Positions 25,379-33,816 of a DNA stretch of 64,000 bases are shown here, piece by piece (the stretch's first letter is position 1; the number at the start of each line of letters is the position of its first letter). The position numbers were made by a program, and so were the translations under genes. The stretch comes from JACOMS01 sp051252005 (GTDB taxonomy: Bacteria > Pseudomonadota > Alphaproteobacteria > Caulobacterales > Maricaulaceae). Under the pieces are notes generated by a model. That model was given only the letters and a program-made list of their open reading frames with translations. It was not told the origin of the DNA and ran no database searches. Where the stretch lies: the NCBI GenBank assembly GCA_051252005.1, contig JBPOEZ010000005.1, positions 124,001-188,000 on the forward strand, in the 5' to 3' direction.

Positions 25379-26218
25379 CTATTTCTGACAGGACGCGCAA
25401 TAAAAAGTGGATCGCCCGCTTTGAACGATGCGTTTAATCTCAGCTTTACAAACCGCGCACTCACCGCCCTCGCGGCCATAAACATCAAATGTGTGCTGAA
25501 AGTAGCCCAAATCGCCGTCTGCACCCGCGAAATCTTTGAGGGTAGACCCTCCGGCCTCTATGGCGTCGGATATAACTTGCTTGATATGCAGGGTTAGCGT
25601 TTCGCCTTCGGCTATAGTCAAACCGCCAGCGGCGCGGCGCGGCGAAATGCGGGCGCGGTAAAGCGCTTCGCAAACATAGATATTGCCCAGACCTGCGATG
25701 ACATGTTGATCAAGGAGCGCGGCTTTAATTTTGCTTTTTTTTCCCTTCACCGCCGCGCGAAAAGCGGGGGCGTTAAACGCGTTGGAAAGCGGCTCTGGCC
25801 CGAGCGTATCAAGGCGTGAAGCCTCGCCCTCTGCAATCAGTTCCATAAAGCCAAAACGGCGTGGGTCATTAAACACCACTTGCGCGCCGCTGCTCATGAC
25901 AAATTCAACATGGTCATGTTTGGGGTTGGTATTGTGCGTATGAGCAAATTCACCAAGCGCCGTTTTTTGATTGATTGAAAACCGTCCAGACATGCCAAGA
26001 TGCATCAACAGGCGATCCCCAGAGGCGAGTTGAGCATCCAAAAATTTGGCTCTGCGCGATAATTTAATCAATGTCTGTCCCTGCACGCGGTCTATGAAGC
26101 GAGGATCAAAGGGAAAACGTAGGTTGGGACGGTTAAGCGTCACTTGTTCAAATGCAAACCCTTCCATCACAGGCGCAAGGCCGTTCTTTACGGTTTCAAC
26201 TTCGGGGAGTTCGGGCAT
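25379..26218 (-). CDS. mutM: Formamidopyrimidine-DNA glycosylase
   Basis: Bifunctional base-excision repair enzyme removing 8-oxoguanine and FaPy lesions; 279 residues. MPELPEVETV gives catalytic Pro2 and Glu3. The conserved Lys in LSRRAKFLDA, the H2TH region HVIAGLGNIYVCEALYRA, and the C-terminal zinc finger (CAVC ... CASC with SGRSTFYC) are complete. Divergent from ubiE with a 100-bp spacer, an arrangement frequent in alphaproteobacteria. Confidence 0.96.
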   Translation of the reverse strand: MPELPEVETVKNGLAPVMEGFAFEQVTLNRPNLRFPFDPRFIDRVQGQTLIKLSRRAKFLDAQLASGDRLLMHLGMSGRFSINQKTALGEFAHTHNTNPKHDHVEFVMSSGAQVVFNDPRRFGFMELIAEGEASRLDTLGPEPLSNAFNAPAFRAAVKGKKSKIKAALLDQHVIAGLGNIYVCEALYRARISPRRAAGGLTIAEGETLTLHIKQVISDAIEAGGSTLKDFAGADGDLGYFQHTFDVYGREGGECAVCKAEIKRIVQSGRSTFYCASCQK

Positions 26219-26318
26219 GCAAAGGGTCCGTATAGGGCAGGGCGTTTACCCAACTGTATGGCGGCCCGATACACTATGTCCACTTGTATTACGCTTCTAT
26301 TCGGGCCAAATAAAATTT

Positions 26319-27083
26319 ATGAAACAAGATACGATTGATTTTGGATTTGAAGAAATCCCAGCGTCTGAGAAACAATCCCGCGTACGCGGCGTGTTTGACA
26401 GTGTGGCTAAGAATTACGACCTGATGAATGACGCTATGTCCATGGGCATCCACCGTGTGTGGAAAGACATGACCATCACCAAGGTCAACCCGCAACCGGG
26501 CGAGCTTTTAATCGATGTTGCAGGCGGTACGGGCGATGTTGCGCGGCGTTTCGTAAGGCGCGCTGATGAGGTACGTTTACGCAGGGGCGGCAAACCCGCC
26601 CGCGCGATTATTTGTGATATTAATGCTGAAATGCTTTTGGCGGGTATCGACCCGAAAAAAGATAAGGGCATGGATTTGACACGGATTTGCGGCAACGCCG
26701 AAGCCTTGCCGTTTCCAGATGCTTGTGCAGACGCGGTTACAATCGCTTTTGGGATCAGGAACGTGACAAACCGCGATAAAGCTTTGTCTGAATTTTACCG
26801 TGTTTTGAAACCGGGCGGACGGCTTTGTGTGCTAGAATTTTCAACGCCGCCCGCTAAAGCGCTTAGAACGATTTACGATACCTATTCCTTTAATGTTATC
26901 CCCCGTCTCGGCGGTCTTCTCGCGGATGATAAAGAGAGCTATCAATATCTTGTGGAATCAATCCGCCGTTTTCCGCGCCAACAGGCCTTTAAAGACATGA
27001 TTGACGAGGCCGGATTTAAGCGCGCAGGATGGCATGACTTTACAGGCGGCATCGCCGCTCTGCATTGGGGCTGGAAAGCTTAG
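26319..27083 (+). CDS. ubiE: Ubiquinone C-methyltransferase UbiE
   Basis: SAM-dependent C-methyltransferase of quinone biosynthesis; 254 residues. RVRGVFDSVAKNYDLMNDAM is the UbiE N-terminal signature, the SAM motif is DVAGGTG (66-72), and FGIRNVTNRDKALSEFYRVLK with GGRLCVLEFSTP is diagnostic. The open frame extends to 26046, antisense to mutM, but family length and the KQDTIDFGF start place it at ATG 26319. In many relatives ubiB follows; here it does not. The neighbour on the right is convergent. Confidence 0.95.
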   Translation: MKQDTIDFGFEEIPASEKQSRVRGVFDSVAKNYDLMNDAMSMGIHRVWKDMTITKVNPQPGELLIDVAGGTGDVARRFVRRADEVRLRRGGKPARAIICDINAEMLLAGIDPKKDKGMDLTRICGNAEALPFPDACADAVTIAFGIRNVTNRDKALSEFYRVLKPGGRLCVLEFSTPPAKALRTIYDTYSFNVIPRLGGLLADDKESYQYLVESIRRFPRQQAFKDMIDEAGFKRAGWHDFTGGIAALHWGWKA

Positions 27084-27086
27084 GCT

Positions 27087-27527
27087 CTAATATTTTCGAC
27101 GGCGCGGCGCGCGGTTTGTGCGCGGGCTTGCGCCAGAAAAATGCGAATTTCCGGCAAATCCGTTAGGGCCAAAGAACCGATTGTTGCCATAATAGCGCCG
27201 TCCATAGCGCCCGCGAAGTTTGGGGGTTACGTGTTTAGCTTGTTCGGCCTCTTGGCGTGCCGCCTGATCTTTAAGCGATTTTTCCTGAGCGGCGGCTAGT
27301 CTTGCTCTTGCTGCGTGAACGGCTTTAATATGAGCCTGCCGTTGTGCAAGACGGGACTGCGCAGCGATGACTTGCGGGCTAGGGCCTGTGCGGCGGCCAC
27401 GGTAAATGGTGACGCCGCTTTCCTGGCTAACCGAGTGAGCGGTGCTTGGCCGGATGATCTCGCCCGCAGACGCGGTGAGGGGCAGGGCTAAAGCGGCGAA
27501 AAGGCAGGCTGACATAAAATAACGCAT
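27087..27527 (-). CDS. Exported hypothetical protein, Arg/Ala/Gln-rich
   Basis: Not recognised. 146 residues with a clear signal peptide (about 1-21, ending ASA). The mature part starts with a short IYRGRRTGPSPQ segment, continues with an Ala/Arg/Gln-rich predicted helix (about 55-100), and ends in an Asn/Gly/Phe/Arg-rich tail (RYYGNNRFFGPNGF). It is basic and low in complexity, suggesting a periplasmic or surface structural role; this is inference. It ends 3 nt from the convergent ubiE stop. Confidence 0.6.
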   Translation of the reverse strand: MRYFMSACLFAALALPLTASAGEIIRPSTAHSVSQESGVTIYRGRRTGPSPQVIAAQSRLAQRQAHIKAVHAARARLAAAQEKSLKDQAARQEAEQAKHVTPKLRGRYGRRYYGNNRFFGPNGFAGNSHFSGASPRTNRAPRRRKY

Positions 27528-27581
27528 GCTTGCGAAACTGCAATTTTCGGGCCAATACGCGCCCCATTCAGCCCGCGGCGT

Positions 27582-28322
27582 TTAAGCCCTTAACCTACGT
27601 GCATAAAGCGCCGCGTAATCGGCCTCGCAAATCTTTAGCATATCTTTGTATCGTTCCGCTACGGCGGGCGTAGGGCCAGGCGGCGGGCCGAACCCTGTCG
27701 ATTTTTCCACAGACGCGTACCAGTATGGCGCCCAAGCCCCGTCTTCAGGCCGAGGCCCTGCCGCCCATGATAGCATGGCCGGATCAAACGGTATTCCGAG
27801 CGCAGCGCATAGCTTTGTCAGCATGGCTTCGGGAGCCTTTAAAATGTCAACACTATCAATGACGGGGGGCGGTGTGCCGGTCAGGTCTTCTAAGCGGCTA
27901 AACATGGCGTGCTGTTTCGCAAAGCCTAAATCATCCAGTTCAAAGTCCGGTCGCCCTTTGGCGTAGGACGCAATCACGCGGGAGGGTTCTCTCAGTAGAA
28001 AAAAATGTTTCCCTTTAGTTGCCCATTCTAGAGGGAATTCTTCGAGGATATGTTGCGGCATGTGCTTCTGAAAGTAATAGTTTTCGCCATTCGGCGTTGA
28101 TTTCAAACATTTTTTCTCAACGAGTAACTGATTGGTTTCGTGTGTATTCAGTGTTTCGTCTCGTCCTGGGTGAGGCTTGCCCGTTTGCTTAAGGTATGGC
28201 GCAAAAAAGGGCTCATCAAGAACCGCGCAATCCGCACGCGACCCAAAACTGCGCATCATAGCTGTCGAGAGATTTCTTGGCCCTGACCACATGGCAATGA
28301 TCTGGGGGGCAATCTGCGTCAT
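27582..28322 (-). CDS. P-loop sulfotransferase-like protein
   Basis: 246 residues. MWSGPRNLSTAMMRSF (11-26) matches the 5'-phosphosulfate-binding loop of this sulfotransferase subgroup, and FFLLREPSRVIASYAKG the 3'-phosphate-binding segment. The C-terminus CEADYAALYARRL is typical of the family. Homologues are commonly fused or adjacent to a class IV aminotransferase; here the start overlaps the aminotransferase stop by ATGA, so the two are coupled. Whether it transfers sulfate is not established. Confidence 0.8.
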   Translation of the reverse strand: MTQIAPQIIAMWSGPRNLSTAMMRSFGSRADCAVLDEPFFAPYLKQTGKPHPGRDETLNTHETNQLLVEKKCLKSTPNGENYYFQKHMPQHILEEFPLEWATKGKHFFLLREPSRVIASYAKGRPDFELDDLGFAKQHAMFSRLEDLTGTPPPVIDSVDILKAPEAMLTKLCAALGIPFDPAMLSWAAGPRPEDGAWAPYWYASVEKSTGFGPPPGPTPAVAERYKDMLKICEADYAALYARRLRA

Positions 28323-29233
28323 GCGTGTGTGTCGGCGTGGATCAAAGCAAGGTATAGGTCTTGCAGTCGTTTCGTTAGTGGCCCGCGTTTTCCGCTGCCG
28401 ATTGTCCGTCCGTCAACATCGCCCACAGGGGCAAGGCCTGCGAATGTCCCAGTCGTGAAAGATTCGTCTGCGCCGTAAACTTTGGCGAGAGGAAAGTTTT
28501 TTTCAAAGACTGGGATGCCATTATCGCGGCAAAGCTTGATGATCTTGCTTCGCGTGATGCCGCCAAGACAGTAATCTCCGGAAGACGTCCAAACTTCTCC
28601 GTCTCGCACGATGAAAAAGTGCGTTGAATTACACGTGGCGACAAAGCCCTGCGGGTCGAGCATAAGGCCTTCGTCGGCTCCGGCTTTGATCGCTTGAATG
28701 CAGGCGGTGATACAGTTGATTTTCGAATGTGAGTTAAGACCCGGATCTTGCACATCGGGCCGCCCGCGCCGTACGGAAACGGTATAGAGGGATAGTGTAT
28801 TTTCTGCCGTTTTGGGGTCAGGTTTTTTATATTCCGGCGCGATGACAATAGTTGCATCGCTGATAATCACGCGGGGGTCTTGGTAGGGCGTCGAGCGAAG
28901 CCCGCGCGTGACCATAAGCCGTATGTGCACATCTTCGTGCATGTCATTGGCTGCGAGCGTATCGGAAATTCGCTGCGTGAGCGCGTCTTTTGTAAGACCG
29001 ATGTCGAGGTCGAGCGCGGCGGCGCCTTCCCAGAGGCGGTTTAAGTGATCTTTGAGGAAGGCGACTTTCCCGCCGTGTACACGTAGGCCTTCCCATATGC
29101 CGTCTCCGAGCATGAAGCCGGAATCAAACACATTCACAACGGCTTTGTCGCGGGTGACCAAATTGCCGTTTACATTAAACAAAACGGTTTCGTTTCGCGG
29201 GTCAGGAATATAGGCGTGTGAACCGTATGACAT
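28319..29233 (-). CDS. PLP class IV aminotransferase (branched-chain/D-amino acid type)
   Basis: 304 residues, fold type IV. FDSGFMLGDGIWEGLRVHGG is the N-terminal signature, the PLP-binding lysine is Lys171 (NSHSKINCITA), and GGITRSKIIKLC and FTTGTFAGLAPVGDVDGR are the later substrate/phosphate segments. ATG 29233 follows AAGGAGA and is preferred over an in-frame start at 29269. It cannot be separated from IlvE-like or D-alanine aminotransferase-like members by eye. It is translationally coupled to the sulfotransferase-like gene and has a strong hairpin in its leader. Confidence 0.87.
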   Translation of the reverse strand: MSYGSHAYIPDPRNETVLFNVNGNLVTRDKAVVNVFDSGFMLGDGIWEGLRVHGGKVAFLKDHLNRLWEGAAALDLDIGLTKDALTQRISDTLAANDMHEDVHIRLMVTRGLRSTPYQDPRVIISDATIVIAPEYKKPDPKTAENTLSLYTVSVRRGRPDVQDPGLNSHSKINCITACIQAIKAGADEGLMLDPQGFVATCNSTHFFIVRDGEVWTSSGDYCLGGITRSKIIKLCRDNGIPVFEKNFPLAKVYGADESFTTGTFAGLAPVGDVDGRTIGSGKRGPLTKRLQDLYLALIHADTHA

Positions 29234-29255
29234 TCTGTCTCCTTGAAAATACCTG

Positions 29256-29282
29256 CCCCCTCCTAGCATAGCTAGGAGGGGG
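29256..29282. promoter_or_regulatory. 12-bp perfect-stem hairpin in aminotransferase leader
   Basis: CCCCCTCCTAGC (29256-29267) and GCTAGGAGGGGG (29271-29282) pair perfectly around a 3-nt loop. It lies 22 nt upstream of the aminotransferase ATG on the minus strand and just before the AAGGAG ribosome-binding site, with no T-run after it. A weaker hairpin (TTCGGT with ACCGAA) lies about 20-45 nt further upstream. It could be a leader regulator, an RNA-stability element or an intergenic palindromic repeat. Confidence 0.6.
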
Positions 29283-29370
29283 AGGCTTGCGCAGCGCCAT
29301 TTCGGTGAATTGGGGGAACCGAACGAGGCCGCGCGCGCCCCAGTAACTTTTTGTCTTTTGTTTTTTAAAT

Positions 29371-29619
29371 CTATTTCTCAGTGAGGGAATGATAAGCGAT
29401 TCGCACCATTTTTTCTTCGTCGGTAAACGCGGCCAAGTGTCCTAAATCTGCGAGCGGTTTAGCCGCTAAAATTTCATCCAATGATTGACTATCTTTGATA
29501 GCTTTCTCAACGGGCTTTTTGATGTCTTTGGAGACGATCTCTTCGTCGGCAATCGCTTGCGGCGAGGCGGCAAAACTCAAAAGCAAAGCCGCAGAAAACG
29601 CTACACTATATTTACGCAT
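29371..29619 (-). CDS. Small exported hypothetical protein
   Basis: Not recognised. 82 residues with a signal peptide (about 1-24, AASPQAIADEE) and a short helical mature part (DIKKPVEKAIKDSQSLDEIL and FTDEEKMVRIAYHSLTEK). AAGAGA upstream of ATG 29619 and a 12-nt gap after the 2-hydroxyacid dehydrogenase gene suggest co-transcription. Probably a small periplasmic protein. Confidence 0.6.
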   Translation of the reverse strand: MRKYSVAFSAALLLSFAASPQAIADEEIVSKDIKKPVEKAIKDSQSLDEILAAKPLADLGHLAAFTDEEKMVRIAYHSLTEK

Positions 29620-29631
29620 AATCTGTTTCTC

Positions 29632-30657
29632 TTATGAAGCTTTCGAGAACGTTGAGCCGGGCGGCAGGACACGGTCAGGGACTTGGTGACCGTCAATTTT
29701 TGCGCGGATGTTGATGAGAACTTTTTCGCCCATTTCCCGCCGAGATTCGTGTGTGGCTGAACCAATATGCGGCGCTAGAATAACATTGGGTAGGTTCATG
29801 AGCTTCGGGTGGACCTTTGGCTCATGCTCATAAACATCAAGACCCGCTCCGCCAATAGCGCCGCTTTCCAAAGCGTCGGCAAGCGCGGCTTCGTCGATAA
29901 CGTCCCCGCGTGAGGTATTGACGATGTAGCTGTCGGGGGACATGCGCGCGAGCCTTTCGGCGTTGATCATGTGATAAGTGTCTGGTGTCCGCGGGCAGTT
30001 AATCGAGACAATGTTTACGGTTTCGAGCATCGCGCCGAGATCGTCCCAATAGGTGGCTTTAAGCTCAAGGGAAATTGGCGCGGGAACTGGGCGGCGGTTA
30101 TGGTAATGGACATCAAGACCAAAGGCATGAGCGCGGCGGGCGACCGCCTGCCCAATGCGGCCCATGCCGACAATGCCAAGTTTCTTGCCGCGAACGCGGT
30201 GCCCGAGGGTGCTTGTTGGTGTCCAACCTGTAAACCCGCCTGCGCGGGTGATGCGGTCGCCTTCGACCAAGCGGCGCGGTACGGCGAGAATAAGCGCCAT
30301 ATTCAGATCTGCGGTATCTTCGGTTAAGACGCCTGGCGTATTGGTGACGGTGATCCCTTTTGCATGCGCGCTCGCGACGTCAATATGGTCAGTACCTGCG
30401 CCAAAGTTAGCGATGAGTTTTAAGTCAGGCCCAGCAGCGGCAATAATATCTGCGTCGATATTATCCGTAACGGTGGGGACCAAGACCTCGCACTGGGCTA
30501 CAGCGGCTTTGAGCGCGGCGCGGTCCATTGCCTTGTCAGATGGATTCAGAGTGGTTTCGAATAGGGATGAAAGCCGTGTCTCAATCTCGCTGGGCAATTT
30601 GCGCGTGACGATGACTCGGGCTGACTTTGAATCGGGATAGTTGGGCGTTGTGTTCAT
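29632..30657 (-). CDS. D-isomer specific 2-hydroxyacid dehydrogenase
   Basis: NAD(P)H-dependent 2-ketoacid reductase, 341 residues. NAD motif GIVGMGRIGQAVA, catalytic Arg in NTSRGDVID, Glu in LDVYEHEP, and His in LAPHIGSAT. The HYHNRRP after the Rossmann strand suggests an NADP preference, as in glyoxylate/hydroxypyruvate reductases. The substrate is inferred (glyoxylate or hydroxypyruvate). A small exported-protein gene follows. Confidence 0.9.
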   Translation of the reverse strand: MNTTPNYPDSKSARVIVTRKLPSEIETRLSSLFETTLNPSDKAMDRAALKAAVAQCEVLVPTVTDNIDADIIAAAGPDLKLIANFGAGTDHIDVASAHAKGITVTNTPGVLTEDTADLNMALILAVPRRLVEGDRITRAGGFTGWTPTSTLGHRVRGKKLGIVGMGRIGQAVARRAHAFGLDVHYHNRRPVPAPISLELKATYWDDLGAMLETVNIVSINCPRTPDTYHMINAERLARMSPDSYIVNTSRGDVIDEAALADALESGAIGGAGLDVYEHEPKVHPKLMNLPNVILAPHIGSATHESRREMGEKVLINIRAKIDGHQVPDRVLPPGSTFSKAS

Positions 30658-30780
30658 GGCGCTAACAAACGCGTTTGCGGCGCAATATTCAAGTCATGAA
30701 TTACGATTATGACGCAAAATTTATCGCGAATTTCAAAATAACGCGTAACGCCTTTACTATCCATTCAGAGGTTTCTCCTA

Positions 30781-30803
30781 TAATCCTTTGTTAAGCATGT
30801 TTC
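30781..30803. repeat. 23-bp element, copy 1
   Basis: Contains CTTTGTTAAGCATGTTTC, identical over 18 bases (22 of 23 overall) with 46067-46089. It lies just upstream of the SH3-protein gene. The ATG inside it would open only a four-codon frame (stop TGA). Possibly a shared promoter or regulator site. Confidence 0.5.
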
Positions 30804-30828
30804 GAATTTGAAATGTGTCTTTGGAGCA

Positions 30829-31425
30829 ATGGGACTTATGGGGCGAATCCATCATTTTATACTGGGCTGTACTGTGGCCGGTTTTTGCGGCGTATTTGCT
30901 GTGCCGTCTCAAGCCCAGGTTCAAGGTCAGGCAGAAAGTAAAATACACCGCGTGGTCGTTGAAGACGTTCCAGCCCTTAAACCCATTCGGCACGTATCGG
31001 CTGAAAAAACGCATTCCAGATTTCCAGTCCCGCGGTATGTGTCCTTAAAATTTGGCCGCGTTAATGGCCGGCAAGGTCCAAGTGTGAATCATTCCGCCCT
31101 CTGGCAATATCAGCGCAAAGGCTTGCCGCTTATTGTTGTTGCGGAGATGGATATTTGGCGGAAAGTCCGCGATATGCACGGCGACGAGAGCTGGGTGCGG
31201 ACGCAAGCGCTTTCCGGAAAATGGAATGGTGTCGTTCTGAATGAAACCAAGTTGCATTATCGCCCCCGCGAATCGGCAACGGTGAAGGCCATTGCGAGTA
31301 AGGGCGCATTGCTCAACATTGTTGAATGTAATAGCGATGATTGGTGCCAAGTAAGGTCCGAGGACGGCCATAAAGGCTGGGTTTTGCGTAACACCCTCTG
31401 GGGCGCAGAGCCGCTTTCAAAGTGA
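30829..31425 (+). CDS. Exported SH3 domain protein
   Basis: About 198 residues. Signal peptide about 1-28 (HHFILGCTVAGFCGVF, ending SQA). Two bacterial SH3-like (SH3_4) repeats follow: VNGRQGPSVNHSALWQYQRK with GDESWVRTQALSG, and LHYRPRESATVKAIASKGAL with CNSDDWCQVRSEDGHKGWV. Such proteins usually bind cell-wall peptides in the periplasm. ATG 30829 lies after TTTGGAG; TTG 30808 and ATG 30838 are alternatives. Monocistronic. Confidence 0.85.
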   Translation: MGLMGRIHHFILGCTVAGFCGVFAVPSQAQVQGQAESKIHRVVVEDVPALKPIRHVSAEKTHSRFPVPRYVSLKFGRVNGRQGPSVNHSALWQYQRKGLPLIVVAEMDIWRKVRDMHGDESWVRTQALSGKWNGVVLNETKLHYRPRESATVKAIASKGALLNIVECNSDDWCQVRSEDGHKGWVLRNTLWGAEPLSK

Positions 31426-31520
31426 ATTTGCGTCGAAACGACTCTCATTCAAATCTGCAAAATGTCTTGAGTTTAAGTCCCAAGCCATTAGGTTATGTCC
31501 TTAAATAAAAGGACTCTCCC

Positions 31521-32039
31521 ATGAAAAAAATACTCCCGTCTTATGATTATGATGACCTTATACTGAGCGGCGAAACTGGCCTGTTCGGCGAAGGTAACGC
31601 GAAACTTCCTTTGCCGCCCATGCTCATGCTTGACCGGATTACCCGTATTTCGGAAGAAGGCGGGGCCTATGATAAGGGTGAAATTATTGCTGAACTCGAT
31701 ATTAAAAAAGACCTTTGGTTCTTTGATTGCCATTTCCGCGGCGACCCCGTCATGCCGGGCTGCCTCGGCCTTGACGCTATGTGGCAACTCGTTGGCTTCT
31801 TCCTTGGATGGTCTGGATCACCGGGACGGGGGCGCGCGCTAGGTGTCGGCGAACTTAAATTTACCGGACAAGTTACCAATGATATTAAGCTTGTGACTTA
31901 CCGTATTGATATGAAGCGCATCATTCGCCGCTCGCTAACCCTCGGTATTGCCGACGCGGTTATGGAAGCGGACGGAGAAGTGATTTATAAAGCCAAAGAC
32001 CTTCGGGTTGGCCTGTTTAAACCTGAGGGAGATGCATAA
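31521..32039 (+). CDS. fabA: 3-hydroxydecanoyl-ACP dehydratase/isomerase
   Basis: Key enzyme of anaerobic unsaturated fatty acid synthesis; 172 residues. LPLPPMLMLDRI, the catalytic FFDCHFRGDPVMPGCLGLDA (His71 and Asp85, equal to E. coli His70/Asp84), and GVGELKFTGQV are all conserved. AAGGA precedes the ATG. The stop overlaps the fabB start (TAATG). In many relatives fabI completes the cluster; it does not here. Confidence 0.97.
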   Translation: MKKILPSYDYDDLILSGETGLFGEGNAKLPLPPMLMLDRITRISEEGGAYDKGEIIAELDIKKDLWFFDCHFRGDPVMPGCLGLDAMWQLVGFFLGWSGSPGRGRALGVGELKFTGQVTNDIKLVTYRIDMKRIIRRSLTLGIADAVMEADGEVIYKAKDLRVGLFKPEGDA

Positions 32040-33262
32040 TGCGCCGCGTTGTAGTTTCTGGATTAGGGATCGTTTCTTGTATTGGCAATAATGCCGCCGA
32101 AGTCGCTGCAAGCCTCAAAGCGGGCCGCTCTGGTATTCGCCGTGACGAAAAGCAGGCCGAGCTTGGTTTCCGTTCGCAGGTTTCTGGACGGCCAACGCTA
32201 AACCCGAAAGAACATGTCGATAAACGCTCGTTCCGTTTTATGGGCGAGGCGGCAGGTTGGAGCGCGGTTGCGATGCAGCAAGCGCTCGAAGACGCCGGAC
32301 TTACGGACGAGCAAATTTCCGATCCGCGCATTGGTATCATTGCTGGTTCTGGCGGCCCGTCTTCATCCGAGATTGTTCGCGCCGCAGACATTACGCGCAA
32401 GAATAATAGTCCGAAACGCATTGGACCGTTCGCTGTGCCGAAGGCGATGTCGTCAACGATTTCCGCAACTCTGGCTACGCATTTCAAGATTAAAGGCGTA
32501 AACTATTCTATCACGTCTGCCTGCACTACATCGTTACATTGTATCGGAGCAGCGGTTGAGCAAATTCAATGGGGCAAGCAGGACATGGTTTTTGCGGGCG
32601 GCGGCGAAGAGCTTGAATGGCCAATGACGTCTTTGTTTGACGCCATGGGCGCGATGAGCAGCAAGTATAATGACACACCGGAAACAGCCAGCCGGGCCTT
32701 TGATGTGTCCCGCGATGGTTTCGTTATTGCCGGCGGGGCGGGTATGGTCGTTCTCGAAGAATATGAACACGCCAAAGCGCGCGGCGCAAAAATCTACGCC
32801 GAAGTCACGGGTTATGCCGCGACATCTGATGGCTATGATATGGTGGCGCCAAGCGGCGAAGGCGCAGAACGAGCGATGAATATGGCGCTTAAAGACGCGG
32901 CAACACGCGGCGTTTCCGGCGTTGATTATATCAACCCGCATGCGACCTCGACTCCTGTTGGTGATGTTGCCGAAACCGGCGCGATCCACCGCGTGTTCGG
33001 TGAAAATGGTCCAATGATTTCGGCGACAAAATCCATGACCGGACACAGCCTTGGCGGCGCGGGCGTACAAGAATCGATCTATAGTCTCTTGATGATGGAT
33101 GGCGGCTTCGTGGCCCCGTCGATCAATATCGAAACGCTCGATCCTGAGCTGCCTAAAGTCAACATCGTTCAAGAAACGCGGGACGCGAAGCTTAAATCCG
33201 TCATGTCCAATAGCTTTGGTTTTGGCGGTACAAATGGCAGCGTGATCTTCACGAAAGTCTAA
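32039..33262 (+). CDS. fabB: 3-oxoacyl-ACP synthase I
   Basis: Condensing enzyme that elongates the cis-3-decenoyl-ACP made by FabA; 407 residues. The catalytic triad is Cys162 (SACTTS), His301 (NPHATSTPVGD) and His336 (TGHSLGGAG). The C-terminal NSFGFGGTNGS is standard. Translation is coupled to fabA by a one-base overlap. A hairpin at 33271-33314 follows the stop. Confidence 0.97.
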   Translation: MRRVVVSGLGIVSCIGNNAAEVAASLKAGRSGIRRDEKQAELGFRSQVSGRPTLNPKEHVDKRSFRFMGEAAGWSAVAMQQALEDAGLTDEQISDPRIGIIAGSGGPSSSEIVRAADITRKNNSPKRIGPFAVPKAMSSTISATLATHFKIKGVNYSITSACTTSLHCIGAAVEQIQWGKQDMVFAGGGEELEWPMTSLFDAMGAMSSKYNDTPETASRAFDVSRDGFVIAGGAGMVVLEEYEHAKARGAKIYAEVTGYAATSDGYDMVAPSGEGAERAMNMALKDAATRGVSGVDYINPHATSTPVGDVAETGAIHRVFGENGPMISATKSMTGHSLGGAGVQESIYSLLMMDGGFVAPSINIETLDPELPKVNIVQETRDAKLKSVMSNSFGFGGTNGSVIFTKV

Positions 33263-33270
33263 ACACTATC

Positions 33271-33314
33271 GAGGTGTGCGGCGGCTGAAAATAGCTGCCG
33301 TAATGCGTCACCTC
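33271..33314. terminator. Long imperfect hairpin after fabB
   Basis: GAGGTG (33271-33276) pairs with CACCTC (33309-33314), and inside it CGGCGGCT pairs with AGCTGCCG with one mismatch. It lies 9 nt after the fabB stop. The following bases (AATTTATCGG) are A/T-rich but not a clean T-run, so it may be a terminator or a 3' stabilising structure. Confidence 0.4.
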
Positions 33315-33352
33315 AATTTATCGGTAATTAAATAATCAAAACAGGAGGCTGT

Positions 33353-33730
33353 ATGTTCAGTCATATTATGGTCGGCGCGAATGATGTCGAGGCTTCAAAA
33401 ACTTTTTATGACGCGGCGCTCGGCGCTTTGGGGGTTCGTCCTGGACGTGTCGACCCAAAAGGACGGGCAATGTATATGCACGGCGGCGGTATCTTTATGC
33501 TCACTAAGCCTCTCGACGGAAATCCGGCATGTTGCGCTAACGGCGGCACGATCGGGTTTGCTGCCAGTTCGCCTGAGGAGGCTGACGCGTTTCATAAAGC
33601 GGGACTTGAGAACGGCGGCACGGCGATCGAAGATCCGCCGGGATGGCGCGAAAGCATGGGTATGAAATTATATCTAGCTTATTTGCGGGATCCCGCAGGC
33701 AATAAAATCTGCGCCATGTTGCAAGGCTAG
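33353..33730 (+). CDS. VOC (glyoxalase/bleomycin-resistance) family protein
   Basis: 125 residues, one vicinal-oxygen-chelate module. FSHIMVGANDVEASKTFYDAAL is the first beta-alpha-beta-beta unit and His4 a likely metal ligand. GTIGFAASSPEEADAFHKAGLENGG, YLAYLRDPAGNKICAM forms the second. An AGGAGG ribosome-binding site precedes the ATG. The substrate is unknown; homologues are often annotated as lactoylglutathione lyase-like. Confidence 0.88.
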   Translation: MFSHIMVGANDVEASKTFYDAALGALGVRPGRVDPKGRAMYMHGGGIFMLTKPLDGNPACCANGGTIGFAASSPEEADAFHKAGLENGGTAIEDPPGWRESMGMKLYLAYLRDPAGNKICAMLQG

Positions 33731-33816
33731 TTCTCAAGTCTTCGTAGGACAACCGTCTTTGCCCGCTCCAAAGATCTTGGAACGGTCAGGCATTTTGCGG
33801 TTAGAGAGTAATGAGA

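Noticed and set aside
26046..26318. Longer N-terminus for UbiE
   Set aside because: Antisense to mutM and unlike UbiE; the family start is ATG 26319.
32534..33172. 212-codon frame antisense to fabB
   Set aside because: fabB is unmistakable on the other strand; this frame has no start signal or family motifs.
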